DNA of 64,000 nt from CAVZBW01 sp963773635 (GTDB taxonomy: Bacteria > Actinomycetota > Acidimicrobiia > Acidimicrobiales > RAAP-2): assembly GCA_963773635.1 (NCBI GenBank), contig CAVZBW010000005.1, positions 2,356,001-2,420,000 on the forward strand. Direction: 5' to 3'. Of this stretch, positions 54,016 to 63,183 are shown in pieces; position 1 is the stretch's first letter, and every line of letters begins with the position of its first letter. The notes under the pieces were generated by a model. It made no database searches. It worked only from the letters and a program-made list of their open reading frames with translations, and had not been told where the DNA came from. The translations under genes were made by a program, and so were the position numbers.

Positions 54016-54447
54016 ATGCCGAGGCGGACGCTCACGGAGCTGTCCTGGGAGGAGTGTTTCACTCTACTCAGGCAAGAGACGGTCGGCCGGTTCGTCTATA
54101 CCGACGAGTTGGGACCAGCAGCCGTCCCGGTGAATTATGCCGTTGCCGCGCACGACATCGTGTTCCGCTCCGAGGACGGATCCAAAGTGCGCGGATTGCG
54201 GGACCACGGTGTCGCCTTCGAGGTTGATCACATCGACGCCGCTACTCGTGCGGGATGGAGCGTCCTCGTTCGTGGCACTAGCGACGAGGTCCAAATCGAA
54301 CGCGTTCCCGACCTGCTGCGGCGGATCGATGGCGACGTACCGCTTCCCTGGAAGGAGGGCATCCACAGAATCTGGGTCGTGGTCACACCACGGACCGTTA
54401 CCGGGCGGCGCTTGGCAAACATCGCCTCTGAAGACATCTCTTGGTAG
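54016..54447 (+). CDS. Pyridoxamine-5'-phosphate-oxidase-fold flavoprotein
   Basis: A 143-residue split-barrel protein: ELSWEECFTLLRQETVGRFV then YTDELGPAAVPVNYAVAAHD, VFRSEDGSKVRGL, VAFEVDHIDAATRAGWSVLV and RIWVVVTPRTVTGRRL. This is the actinobacterial pyridoxamine-oxidase-like group that binds FMN or F420 and often has no known substrate. Start ATG 54016 is preceded by no strong ribosome site but follows the helical gene closely. Confidence 0.82.
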   Translation: MPRRTLTELSWEECFTLLRQETVGRFVYTDELGPAAVPVNYAVAAHDIVFRSEDGSKVRGLRDHGVAFEVDHIDAATRAGWSVLVRGTSDEVQIERVPDLLRRIDGDVPLPWKEGIHRIWVVVTPRTVTGRRLANIASEDISW

Positions 54448-54595
54448 CGGGGGACTCATCGGGGGTGACCGTTGTACCCAAGGCGCAATCGCAGGAAGCA
54501 GCCGGGTTCGGCAGCGGCCAGGCGCGGTCGCGCCGGTAATCTGTGGGGCCTATTCGACGCTCTCGACAGTCCGTCACCATCCCATACACCATCCC

Positions 54596-54954
54596 ATGTA
54601 CCTGCACACCACGAACGGGGGCGGGACGACCATTGGTCACACGCTCCTGATCCCTCGTCGTCACGTAGCCGACGTCTGGGAATTGGATGAACCGCTCGCC
54701 TCCGAGCTCATGGCTGCCGTCATCCGTGTCGGCCGGGCCGTGCAAGTGGCAGTCGCCCCGGAGGGGATGAACCTCATCAGTTCGAAGGGCAGCGCAGCGG
54801 AACAGACGGTGTTTCATCTCCACTTCACGTGCTGCCTCCCTGGAATCGGGACGGCTTTGAGCGCATCTGGCCGGCGGAGAGCCCGTCCGAGGATGCTGAT
54901 CTGGGAGCGGTGGCCGAGCGCATCCGGGCGGCCTGTGCCAACCGGTCTGTCTAG
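54596..54954 (+). pseudogene. HIT-domain protein, 5'-truncated and frameshifted inside the HIT motif
   Basis: The first frame reads IGHTLLIPRRHVADVWELDE and EGMNLISSKGSAAEQTVFHL, then HFTCCLP. Adding one C near 54828 restores HLHFHVLPPWNRDGFERIWP then AESPSEDADLGAVAERIRAA and a stop at 54954. So one missing base destroys the third His of the HxHxH active site. The N-terminal zinc-binding part of HIT proteins is also absent, which points to real decay rather than a lone sequencing error. Confidence 0.7.
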
Positions 54955-55542
54955 GGCAAGAGCGAGGCACCGCCCCGCTCATCGAATAGCTGCGCTGCGC
55001 CCAATGGCCATGTAGTGAGACGCCGAGTGGGCTGGACTACGCAAGGGGAGGCCCGAGAAGCCGCGCACCGGACTGGGTCCTCCCCGACCTCTGGCTTGCC
55101 CTGAGAGGCGCGCAGAATCGCGGGTGTGGCGCCCGGGAGCGGCGAGAGGTGTCGGGTTATACCCGGAAAGCCGTACGCCGCCACTACAGCGCGCGTCGCA
55201 ATGCCATGACGGCGGTGCGCAAGGCGAGTCGCAGGAGGGATCGCAACGGCCGGAGTCCGGCGAGGCGGTCGGAGCCCTCGCCACGTCGTGGGAGGAAAAG
55301 AGGGCCGGAGCGGGGCGCTTCGAGCGGGACTGCTCTGACGGTCAGATGGGCGTGACGGTGCGGAGTGGGCGGGACGGTCCGTAATGGCACACGAAGCTCG
55401 AAATGTCGTGAGGGGCGGAGCGCCGCATCGGACGCAGTGGTGAGCGGGCCCAGCGTTGGCAGGCCACGGGGGCAGAGGCTCGCGAGCCGCTTGGTGCCGT
55501 GGAAGGGGTCGAGCGAGTCAGCGCGAAGCGAATGAGTGGTTC
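54955..55542 (+). other. Long gap with an arginine-rich fragment, otherwise no gene
   Basis: No supported gene in about 590 bp. At 55149 a GTG opens VSGYTRKAVRRHYSARRNAM and 68 residues rich in Arg, which recalls basic GYTRxxGTxVRxHxR tails found in actinobacterial hypothetical proteins. A related-looking piece occurs near 59280-59400. Both look degenerate. Confidence 0.3.
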
Positions 55543-57720
55543 TCATTCGAGGACGCCGGCCATGAATAGGGCTTCGACGTCGTCTTCGGAGAGCCCCAAC
55601 TCGGCGCAGCAGATGTCCCGCGTGTGCTCGCCGAGTCTTGGCGCTGGCCGATGCTCGGGCAGCGACATGTCAGAGGCGAGATACGACTGGCGGTCGAGTA
55701 CGAGCCGGCCGATGTCGGGCTGCTCGAGCGGTACGAAGAACTCGCGCGCCAGCAGGTGCGGATCATCGAGTAGTTCAGGGGGATAGGCCATACGCGCTGC
55801 GGCGATCCCAAGGGCCCGGCATCGGGCTGCGACCTCATCGGGACCGCACTCTGCACACCATCCATCTAGCTCGGGGAGTGAGTGCGGCGAGCAGACCACG
55901 ACCCATTCCTCGTCTTTCTCAGCGCCAGTGCAGCGGAACACGCCCCAGACCGGACCCCGCTCGTCGCTGTTGCCTTCGGGCCCGACGGTGCCCGGCGCGA
56001 TCGACTCGGCCATCAGCAGGTCACCGAGGGTGCACGCCACGACCTCGGCCTGTGCCAACTCGACGTGCGTCCCCACGCCGGTCCGTTCTCGTTGGTGGAG
56101 GGCCGCCAGACCGAGCGCGGCGAGCAGATGACCGACGAGCAAGTCGGGGTAGTTGGAGGGCGAGCCTGGAGACTCATCGCCGTCCGGGAACGCCCACAGG
56201 TGCAGCAGCCCCCCATAGGCCTGCACCGATGGGCCGTAGCCGCGCCAGCTTGCACGCGGGCCCGTCGCACCGAGCAGCTGGCTCGATAGCATCACCAGCC
56301 GCGGATTGAGCTCATGAAGCTCCTCCCATCCGAGCCCGAGCTCGGACATCGCGCCAGTCGAATTGTTCTCGATCACCACGTCTGCGGTCGCCACCAGCCG
56401 GCGCACCAGTGCCACACCTTGGGGTGTCTTCAGGTCGACGCCGAAGCTCCGCTTGGAGCGGCTCGAGGAGACGAACGACGGGCTCGTGAGGTTGGGTCCC
56501 ATGAGCCGCATGAAGTCGGGGTACCGGGCGCTCTCAACCTTGATCACGTCGGCCCCGTGGTCGGCGAAGAGCCGGCCACACTGTACGCCGACACCACCCT
56601 GGCCGAAGTCGAGCACCCGCAGCCCGGCAAGCGGCCCACCCTGCCTGTGGTCGCCGGTCGTTCGCGCCGTGATTTCCGGCTCCCACGAGATCAGCCCGTC
56701 GTGCTCCCCCACTGAGGGGGCCCGGAACCGATGGCCAAGACGCACACCGTCAAACTCCGCGAACCCGGACGGCACCCGGCCCCGCACGCCCGACGCCACC
56801 TCTATGTCCCGCAGCAACCCCCGAGCCAGGAGGTGCTCGTCGACAAGGATGTCCGCCGGGGTGTTGATCGGCGTGATGACGATGCCGCGCCGCTGGGCCT
56901 CTTCGGTCGCCTCCCGAGTCGTCATCGTCTCGAGGAACGGGCCGAGCACGGCGAAGATCTCCTCCCGCCTCATGATCCTCGTCATCATCTGGTCGAACGC
57001 CGGATCGGCGAGCTCGGCAGGTCGACCGATCCAGTTGAACAGAGCCCGCCACTGGCGGACCGACATCACGACGACCTTGACGACGCCGTCGCGCGTCCGC
57101 AACGAGGGGTACATCTCCACCCCGCCTCGTACCCGCCGGGGCGCACCAGCGGACGCGTTGGCAATCGACCAGGTATCGACCTGGATGACCGCCTCGAACG
57201 CCGACACGTCGAGACACTGCCCCCGACCGGTCGCTCGGCGCTGCCATAGAGCGGCGAGTACCGCCCACGCACCCATGACCGAAGCGGTATCGGACGCAAC
57301 CGCCCCCGGAACGAGCAGCGGGGGCTTCTCCGGCACGCCAGATTGCGACAGCCATCCCGACATCCCGACGACAACGTCATCGGTGCCGGGCCAGGCCGCA
57401 TAGGGACCGGTACGCCCGAACCACGTGAGAGAGCAGACGACCTGGCCGAGGTGCGCCGGCTCGATGTCGTGGAGCGACGAGTGGAGGACGACGTCGGCCC
57501 CAGCTACGAGGGGACGGTCGTCCGTTACCCCGCGCTTGTTCCAGTTGCGGTAGGCCCAACCGAGCCCCCTCGGCCCGAGTGAGCGCGCCGGAGAACCCCC
57601 GGCCGGCTCGACCTTGACCACATCGGCACCGAGATCGGCGAGGATCCTGCCGCACAGCTCGCCGACGGCGACGGTCCGGTCGAGGACCCGGAGACGGTCG
57701 AGAGGAAGTGTCGGGGTCAC
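55543..57720 (-). CDS. Fused double-domain CaiB/BaiF CoA transferase (class III)
   Basis: A 725-residue protein with two complete class III CoA-transferase domains. Domain 1 has VLDRTVAVGELCGRILADLG then ADVVKVEPAGGSPAR and the candidate nucleophile Asp in GAVASDTASVMGAW. Domain 2, from about residue 365, has VLDFGQGGVGVQCGRLFADH then GADVIKVESARYPDF and the Asp in SNYPDLLVGHLLAAL. Normal members are about 400 residues and dimerise as interlocked rings; here a single chain supplies both. GTG 57720 overlaps the TGA of the hydratase gene (GTGA). It probably moves CoA between acids feeding that hydratase. Confidence 0.88.
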   Translation of the reverse strand: MTPTLPLDRLRVLDRTVAVGELCGRILADLGADVVKVEPAGGSPARSLGPRGLGWAYRNWNKRGVTDDRPLVAGADVVLHSSLHDIEPAHLGQVVCSLTWFGRTGPYAAWPGTDDVVVGMSGWLSQSGVPEKPPLLVPGAVASDTASVMGAWAVLAALWQRRATGRGQCLDVSAFEAVIQVDTWSIANASAGAPRRVRGGVEMYPSLRTRDGVVKVVVMSVRQWRALFNWIGRPAELADPAFDQMMTRIMRREEIFAVLGPFLETMTTREATEEAQRRGIVITPINTPADILVDEHLLARGLLRDIEVASGVRGRVPSGFAEFDGVRLGHRFRAPSVGEHDGLISWEPEITARTTGDHRQGGPLAGLRVLDFGQGGVGVQCGRLFADHGADVIKVESARYPDFMRLMGPNLTSPSFVSSSRSKRSFGVDLKTPQGVALVRRLVATADVVIENNSTGAMSELGLGWEELHELNPRLVMLSSQLLGATGPRASWRGYGPSVQAYGGLLHLWAFPDGDESPGSPSNYPDLLVGHLLAALGLAALHQRERTGVGTHVELAQAEVVACTLGDLLMAESIAPGTVGPEGNSDERGPVWGVFRCTGAEKDEEWVVVCSPHSLPELDGWCAECGPDEVAARCRALGIAAARMAYPPELLDDPHLLAREFFVPLEQPDIGRLVLDRQSYLASDMSLPEHRPAPRLGEHTRDICCAELGLSEDDVEALFMAGVLE

Positions 57721-58532
57721 GTGCCGGTGAAGTTGGGCGGGCGCTTCTCGATGAAGGCCTTTATGCCCTCTTTGGCATCGTTGCTGCGGGTGACCTTCGC
57801 GACATAGTCCTGCTCGATCGGCCGTGCCACCTCCTCCGCCAGCCAACCCGTCTCGACGGCGGACGCTTTCGAGGCGGCGATGGACAGTGGACCGTTCGCG
57901 GCAAGGATTTCGGCGACCTCATGGGCTTTGTCCATCCCCTGGCTCACTGGCACGACGTGCGAGACGAGCCCCCATCGCAGGGCCTCCTCCGCGTTGAGGA
58001 TGCGACCGGTCAAGAGCATGTCCATCGCGACGGCGTAGGGGATCTGCCGCTTGAGCCGCATGGTCGAGCCGGCACCAGCCATCAGTCCACGCTGCGCCTC
58101 GGGCACGCCGAAGCGGGCTTGCTCCTCGGCAATGCGAATGTCGGTCTGCTGCAGCATCTCGCACCCCCCGCCCATGCAGTCGCCGTTCACGACAGCGATG
58201 ATCGGTGTGCGTAGCCAGGTCGACAGCAGAAGGCCCCGGCCGATGATGGACATGTCGTCGATCGCCCGCAGCTCGTTCTCCGAGGGCTTGCTCGAGCGCT
58301 TGCCGGCCATCCAGCCTGCATCCAGGTCGCCGCCGACGCAATAGGCACCCTCGGCTCCGGTGAGGATCACCGAACGAATCGTGTTGTCCGCATCGACTGT
58401 CTCCCACGCATCCGCGAGTCGCACGATCATGTCAAGCGAAAGCGCGTTGCGGCGTTGAGGCCGGTTCATCGTGAGCACCACGGTGTGACCGTGACGTTCG
58501 TACAGGAGGCTGGGTGATACGTCGCTCATCAT
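57717..58532 (-). CDS. Enoyl-CoA hydratase/isomerase (crotonase family)
   Basis: A 271-residue crotonase from ATG 58532 (MMSDVSPSLLYERHGHTVVL); a second ATG follows directly. NRPQRRNALSLDMI is typical, and oxyanion-hole segments AYCVGGDLDAG and VVNGDCMGGGCEML are seen. The acid segment FGVPEAQRGLMAGAG carries the Glu. The C-terminus SNDAKEGIKAFIEKRPPNF is standard. Upstream AGGACC lies about 7 nt before the start. Translationally coupled to the double CoA transferase by a GTGA overlap. Confidence 0.88.
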   Translation of the reverse strand: MMSDVSPSLLYERHGHTVVLTMNRPQRRNALSLDMIVRLADAWETVDADNTIRSVILTGAEGAYCVGGDLDAGWMAGKRSSKPSENELRAIDDMSIIGRGLLLSTWLRTPIIAVVNGDCMGGGCEMLQQTDIRIAEEQARFGVPEAQRGLMAGAGSTMRLKRQIPYAVAMDMLLTGRILNAEEALRWGLVSHVVPVSQGMDKAHEVAEILAANGPLSIAASKASAVETGWLAEEVARPIEQDYVAKVTRSNDAKEGIKAFIEKRPPNFTGT

Positions 58533-58714
58533 GGTGGTCCTGCTTCGAAGGGAAAACTGGCATTCAGGGACGCGCTTTTGCACGTCGGGGCTCTCTCCGA
58601 TCGCATCGGCCGGAGCCAGATCCTTCGCCTCCGGCGCCTTGCCCGGTCTGGTTCGAGGTCGGAAGTGATAAGCGGCGCTCCCGTCGTGTGCCTACTCGCT
58701 CCGCGTCGCAACGG

Positions 58715-59083
58715 TCAGCGGGCGACGCGATACTCGTCACGGTCGTGGCGACCGAAGAGGTGGGCCCGATCGATGGTTCGCCCGACCTCCACCGGGTCCA
58801 GCCGGTCGACGTGGCGTGAGTATGGCTGGAGTCGCCCAGCTGAGGCTGTGGTTTGCTGCAAGCGGGCGTGCAGGTGGCCTTTCGGGTCCATGAACAGAGA
58901 CGCCACGGCCGTGGCGTTGGCCAACGCGAAAACGAGCAGACATGCAGCCAGGGAGACCGCGGAGAGGACCGTCGCGCACGCTGCGATGGCTAGGGCTGCG
59001 TAGTAGACGGCCCAGTCCACTTTGAGCCGAGCCCGATTTCTGTGTGGCCCACTGGCTACGGCCTTCGTCACGTGGCTGAGCAT
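58715..59083 (-). CDS. Small membrane protein of unknown function
   Basis: A 122-residue protein from ATG 59083 (MLSHVTKAVASGPHRNRARL). Two adjacent hydrophobic helices are AVYYAALAIAACATVLSAVS and LAACLLVFALANATAVASLF. A polar C-terminal tail with several His follows. No family is recognised. An upstream in-frame start would add 25 unlike residues. It points towards the hydratase gene, about 180 bp away. Confidence 0.5.
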   Translation of the reverse strand: MLSHVTKAVASGPHRNRARLKVDWAVYYAALAIAACATVLSAVSLAACLLVFALANATAVASLFMDPKGHLHARLQQTTASAGRLQPYSRHVDRLDPVEVGRTIDRAHLFGRHDRDEYRVAR

Positions 59084-59540
59084 AGGGCGCCTCCCGGCGG
59101 TCCTGTCCGGGTCGTCGCTGAGATCGCAACGGCTGCTGCGGGCGTCGCCGTCGCACACTCGCGATGATGCTCTGGCGCGTCTCGAGCAGCGGTTGAGAGT
59201 GACCTGGGACGGGTGGGGCCCGGGCCAAGAACCGGAACCTCGACCGTAGGTACAGGCCGTCTCCCGGCGCGGCGCATGGCGTCGCCGGAGAGGCCTCCAG
59301 AATCGCGTGTGTGGCGCGCGAGGACCCCGTGGGTACTCGGGGGTACCGCCGGAGCGGCACGCGCGATTTCAGCGCGCCATGCGCGGGCTGCCCGGGATAT
59401 CGCCCCCGTGGCGTTCTCCGCTGAAAGAGGAGAACTGGTGGGTGGGGGTGTGCTTGACGCTGGGCTTGTGCGTGCGCAACGACGGTGTCCGCAGGGGACC
59501 ACTCCTACGCGGTCGAACGTCCGGGTGCGGCCGGCTCCGG
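59084..59540. other. Gap with no supported gene
   Basis: About 450 bp. Apparent frames are Arg/Pro/Gly-rich without similarity or ribosome sites. The piece near 59280-59400 resembles the arginine-rich fragment at about 55110-55200 (shared GAATCGCG.GTGTGGCGC). Confidence 0.4.
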
Positions 59541-60098
59541 CTAGGACCAGATCACCGTGGCGCGTTCGGCTGCGGACCGAATGGAGCCTCCGTCGAGCTC
59601 CAGCCTGATCTCGGGGAGGTCGGCGAGGGCGATGAACACCTGAACCGGCCCCACCGGCGGTAGGGGGTAGACCCAGAAGCCGAAGCTCCATCCGCCGGTT
59701 CCACCGCGGCCTCCTCGAGGAAAGACGACGGGTCCGCTGGGGAGGCCGTCGGCGTCCTTGGGCGCTCGGAAGGGGTCCGGCTGGGCACTTCGTCCCCCCT
59801 CGCGACCGTCGGAAAACCGCACGCCGACTCGGACGGGGCGATGTCCGTGTCGTCGCATCAGGTCGTGGAGGTCGAACCCTTCGTTGGGGTTGGGAAGAAC
59901 GTGGAGGTGGATGACGAATCCGTTCGGATACACCTCGAGGCAGGGCACCGTGGCCGCAACCCCCTCGCCCTGGTGCACGACTTCGTCGACGGCCAGCGTC
60001 GCCGGAATCGTGCCCTCGGACGGACGGTCCCAGAGAGGGGGGCTCCATTTCCGCTCAGTAGGCGGCCGACGAGGTGGCAGGGGCTCGAAGAATGACAC
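59541..60098 (-). CDS. Conserved actinobacterial hypothetical protein
   Basis: A 185-residue protein, MSFFEPLPPRRPPTERKWSP then PLWDRPSEGTIPATLAVDEV. It continues with YPNGFVIHLHVLPNP, VGVRFSDGREGG, a Gly-rich loop and SFGFWVYPLPPVGPVQVFIA. I recognise the general layout (proline-rich start, PNGF, FWVYPLPPxGP) from uncharacterised actinobacterial proteins. No catalytic motif or membrane segment, and no known role. Confidence 0.7.
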   Translation of the reverse strand: MSFFEPLPPRRPPTERKWSPPLWDRPSEGTIPATLAVDEVVHQGEGVAATVPCLEVYPNGFVIHLHVLPNPNEGFDLHDLMRRHGHRPVRVGVRFSDGREGGRSAQPDPFRAPKDADGLPSGPVVFPRGGRGGTGGWSFGFWVYPLPPVGPVQVFIALADLPEIRLELDGGSIRSAAERATVIWS

Positions 60099-60268
60099 TT
60101 TCGACGTCCACGGTACTGGGCCGGTGCAAGTGGGGCGGGCTAGTAGAGGTGGGAGAGTTGCACCGCGCCATCTGAGATGGAGAGGTTGGAGCTTCGGGCC
60201 AGCGGGCAGGCGACGGACCAGGATGTCGCGCGTGCTCAGGACGGGCGCTCTAAGAGGAGCTTCCCAAG

Positions 60269-60751
60269 CTAGGACTTGAGAACGAGCTGCCAGGCGGCAA
60301 GGGCCGCGCCCAGAACCGTAAGTACGGCCTCGGACGCTTTGAGGAGTGCCACTCCACCGTCTCCCACATCGAAGACGGTCCAGTGCGCACCAATGTCAAG
60401 GCTGACCTGAACGCCCTGACCGATGATGACGATCAAGACACCGAGGAGCGTGAGGCGCCCCGGATTGGTAGAGAAGAGCCAGTTGCGCCGATAGTCGACC
60501 TTGCTCAGACCCTGGACGTTCACATTGATGGCAGCCTGGTCTTGAAGGGCGAAGGTGTCGGGGGCCACGATCAGCTGTTCACTGTCGGGGACGCCGCTTG
60601 GCACTACCTTGAATATGGCCCGTTGGTTGTCGTGAACGAGGCGGACATACGGCTTGCCTCGAAACGACGCGTCGTTGAGGAAGTTGGTCGGGACCCGGAC
60701 CTCGTCCGCTGGCACGGCACTGACGGCGTCCGCTCGGGCCTGCCAGGGCAC
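60269..60751 (-). CDS. Unknown protein with two C-terminal membrane helices
   Basis: A 160-residue protein from GTG 60751. Residues 1-90 are soluble (VPTNFLNDASFRGKPYVRLV and a core ending SKVDYRRNW). Then come two helices, RLTLLGVLIVIIGQGVQVSL and SEAVLTVLGAALAAWQLVL. The GTG overlaps the TAG of the upstream gene (TAGTG), so the two are made together. No family is recognised. The soluble N-terminal domain probably faces the cytoplasm beside its cysteine-rich partner, by inference. Confidence 0.6.
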   Translation of the reverse strand: MPWQARADAVSAVPADEVRVPTNFLNDASFRGKPYVRLVHDNQRAIFKVVPSGVPDSEQLIVAPDTFALQDQAAINVNVQGLSKVDYRRNWLFSTNPGRLTLLGVLIVIIGQGVQVSLDIGAHWTVFDVGDGGVALLKASEAVLTVLGAALAAWQLVLKS

Positions 60752-61251
60752 TAGCCGTTCGCCTCGAGGTAAGCGACAAGCGCTCTGGGGAGCTCGTCGG
60801 CGCGGAGATCGAGCCGACGAGCGATAGCGGCAGCTGCGCGAATCAAGTCGCGACTACTGCTGGGGAGGGATTCCCAGAGGGCTTCATACCTGGGGTGAGG
60901 AAGCTGCGCAGATTCGAGCGGACTCTCAAGTGCCGACCGCACGGTTTCAGAGAACTCCGGCCATGTGCCAAGGAATGAGTCCACGTCTTCGACAAGTAGG
61001 AGAGAATCTCTCTCGCTCGTGCGAAACTCGGAAAGCCCCCGGACCTTCTGAGACTGTGCCGTGGCGGAGGCGACCAGCAGGCTCGGGACGCAGAGCACGC
61101 ACTGGAACCGTCTGACGTTCGGATCCCGCTTGCCATGGCCCTCACAGGCGAATACGCCGCAGATTGCACACGTCGCCAGGGGATCCCCGGTCCGTAAAGT
61201 CCCCGGGATCTCGCCGGCTCCGTTCTCACACAGGTAGCAAAGTGTGTTCAT
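60751..61251 (-). CDS. Unknown cysteine-rich (zinc-ribbon-like) protein
   Basis: A 166-residue protein from ATG 61251. The first 55 residues hold four Cys/His pairs or singles: CYLCENG, CAICGVFACEGHG and FQCVLC, a treble-clef or double zinc-ribbon pattern. The remainder is helical, with LSEFRTSERDSLLLVEDVDS and DLIRAAAAIARRLDLRADEL. No family is recognised. Its stop overlaps the start of the membrane protein (TAGTG). Confidence 0.65.
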   Translation of the reverse strand: MNTLCYLCENGAGEIPGTLRTGDPLATCAICGVFACEGHGKRDPNVRRFQCVLCVPSLLVASATAQSQKVRGLSEFRTSERDSLLLVEDVDSFLGTWPEFSETVRSALESPLESAQLPHPRYEALWESLPSSSRDLIRAAAAIARRLDLRADELPRALVAYLEANG

Positions 61252-61398
61252 AGGGCAGGCTCAAAGTAGCCTAAGAGGGGCGTCGAGTCGGAGTACCCGA
61301 AACGTAATCTGCACAGCCGAAAGCCTCCCGTACTTCGCTTCGCGCCGACGACGTTGCGCAGCGCCTACCAGCCGTCTCCGATCCGCAGTCCTTCGAGT

Positions 61399-62178
61399 TC
61401 ACCAACAGGCGAAGGCCCCCATCGCCGAAGAGATGGGAAAGGCGCCATCTCGGGCCACGATCGCGAGCACCCGGCGTCGGCATTCTTCGACAACTTCCGA
61501 CCAATCCGGATCTTCGTCTTGGTGATAATCGCCCATGCTCAGGAGGTACACGGCCAGGGCGTCGGCATCGGTCACGTAAACAGTGCCCGCGGGGCACCGT
61601 CGGACCTGGACATGGTCGAAGGCAACTTCGAGCTGCGTCCGGCCATTGTCGAGATCGAAGACGTCGGAGGAGCGCCGCCAGCGCCGCCAGCGCCGTCTGT
61701 CGCCCAGTACCCCGTCGACCAGACGGACGAGCTCGTGGTTGTTGTCGGCCGCGTTGGTGACGGCGATGCATCGCCCGTTAGGGCGCAGCACCCTCCGAAA
61801 CTCTCGTACTGCCGAAGCCGGATCTCCCACGTGATAGAGCATGTGCGCCGCAAGGACCAGGTCGAAGGTGGAAGTCGCAATCGGCAGGCGACCGGCGTCG
61901 CCGGCAACCAGGGGACCCGGGTTCCTGGCCGAAGCCGTGGCAAGCATGCCGAGTGAGGTGTCTAGCCCCACCGCCGGGAGTAGCTCCAGGTAAATCCCGT
62001 TGCCGCAACCGACGTCGAGAACGACCTCACCCGCACGGACGTCGCAGAGGTCCATGACCCAGTGGTGTAGGGAGAACGGCGGCTCACGCCGACTGATGTG
62101 CCACAGCCGTTGCCGGGCCTCGAGGTTGGTGGACGTGGCGTACTGGTCGGCAATGGGGCGACCGGGCGAATCGGTCAC
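61399..62178 (-). CDS. Class I SAM-dependent methyltransferase
   Basis: A 259-residue Methyltransf_11-type enzyme from ATG 62178. Motif I is VVLDVGCGNGIYLELL, then LGMLATASARN and the motif II region STFDLVLAAHMLYHV, followed by FRRVLRPNGRCIAVTNAA. The C-terminal cap is less conserved. Substrate unknown. It is near a second methyltransferase at 62481 on the other strand; the two share the fold but little sequence. Confidence 0.88.
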   Translation of the reverse strand: MTDSPGRPIADQYATSTNLEARQRLWHISRREPPFSLHHWVMDLCDVRAGEVVLDVGCGNGIYLELLPAVGLDTSLGMLATASARNPGPLVAGDAGRLPIATSTFDLVLAAHMLYHVGDPASAVREFRRVLRPNGRCIAVTNAADNNHELVRLVDGVLGDRRRWRRWRRSSDVFDLDNGRTQLEVAFDHVQVRRCPAGTVYVTDADALAVYLLSMGDYHQDEDPDWSEVVEECRRRVLAIVARDGAFPISSAMGAFACW

Positions 62179-62480
62179 CGATGTTTCGCTCCCACATATC
62201 GATCACGGCCCGCCATCGGACTCTCGACGACAGCGGCGGCGTGGTCTACGTCGCGAAACGCTGCTACGTACTCGTCTGGGCTGGACAGCTTGAGCTGATG
62301 GTGGCCCGGACGGTGGACGGAGCTCGGAACTGAGATCGCTACTGGATGGAAGATGCCCAAACCTATTCCTTCCCGGATCCCGGGATTGGAAGGCTTCGCC
62401 CTGCCAATCGCCGAGCGGATGTGCCACGACTCGAGGAACCAACCTTGAATCGTTGGAATCGGTCCTCCACACTCTCCGAC

Positions 62481-63122
62481 GTGGACCCCTTCTCCCCCGA
62501 TGCGGTGCGGGCTGCTTACGACTCCGCCGCTTCTGATTACGTGGCCGCCTTCCGAGAGGACCTGGCACAGCTTCCGATCGACCGTGCGATGCTCAGAGCT
62601 GCCGCGGATTCGGTGCGTCCGGACGAGCTCGCCCTGGACCTCGGTTGCGGTCCGGGCACGGTGGGTTCGTTCCTCGCCACTCTCGGAGTTGAGATTGTTG
62701 GCTTGGACCTCTCGGCTCGAATGATGGCCGCCGGTCAGATCAGCGGCCGAGATCTCCGATTCACTCAGGGCGACATGCGCCGACTCCCGTTCCGCAATGG
62801 AGCGTTCGCCTTGGTTGTTGCGTACTACTCAATCCATCACGTGGAGCGCGGCGTGGTCGGCGAAGTACTCGAGGAGATCGCAAGGGTCCTAATCTCTGGG
62901 GGCGCATTTCTGCTCGCGACGCACCTCGGCGACGGGGACGTCTACGTCGAGGAGTTCCTTGGCCACCAAATCGAAACCGTCGGAGGTGTCCTGTACCGAC
63001 GCGAGGACCTCCTCGGCATGCTCGGAGGGGCGGGCTTCGCTGTGGAACGAGAACAGGAGCGGGGTCCGATACTTCATGAGTACGAGTCGCAGAGGATCTA
63101 CCTGCTGAGTCACAGACGATGA
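62481..63122 (+). CDS. Class I SAM-dependent methyltransferase
   Basis: A 213-residue enzyme if started at GTG 62481 (VDPFSPDAVRAAYDSAASDY), the usual family opening. An in-frame ATG at 62346 would add 45 residues without similarity. Motif I is LALDLGCGPGTVGSFL, then GLDLSARMMAA, FALVVAYYSIHHVERG and EIARVLISGGAFLLATHL. The C-terminus ESQRIYLLSHRR is typical. Substrate unknown. Confidence 0.85.
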   Translation: MDPFSPDAVRAAYDSAASDYVAAFREDLAQLPIDRAMLRAAADSVRPDELALDLGCGPGTVGSFLATLGVEIVGLDLSARMMAAGQISGRDLRFTQGDMRRLPFRNGAFALVVAYYSIHHVERGVVGEVLEEIARVLISGGAFLLATHLGDGDVYVEEFLGHQIETVGGVLYRREDLLGMLGGAGFAVEREQERGPILHEYESQRIYLLSHRR

Positions 63123-63183
63123 CCCACCGACTCCTCAGAATCTCCATGTTGTCCGAGATGGGCATGGTTCGTTTGAGACGTTG

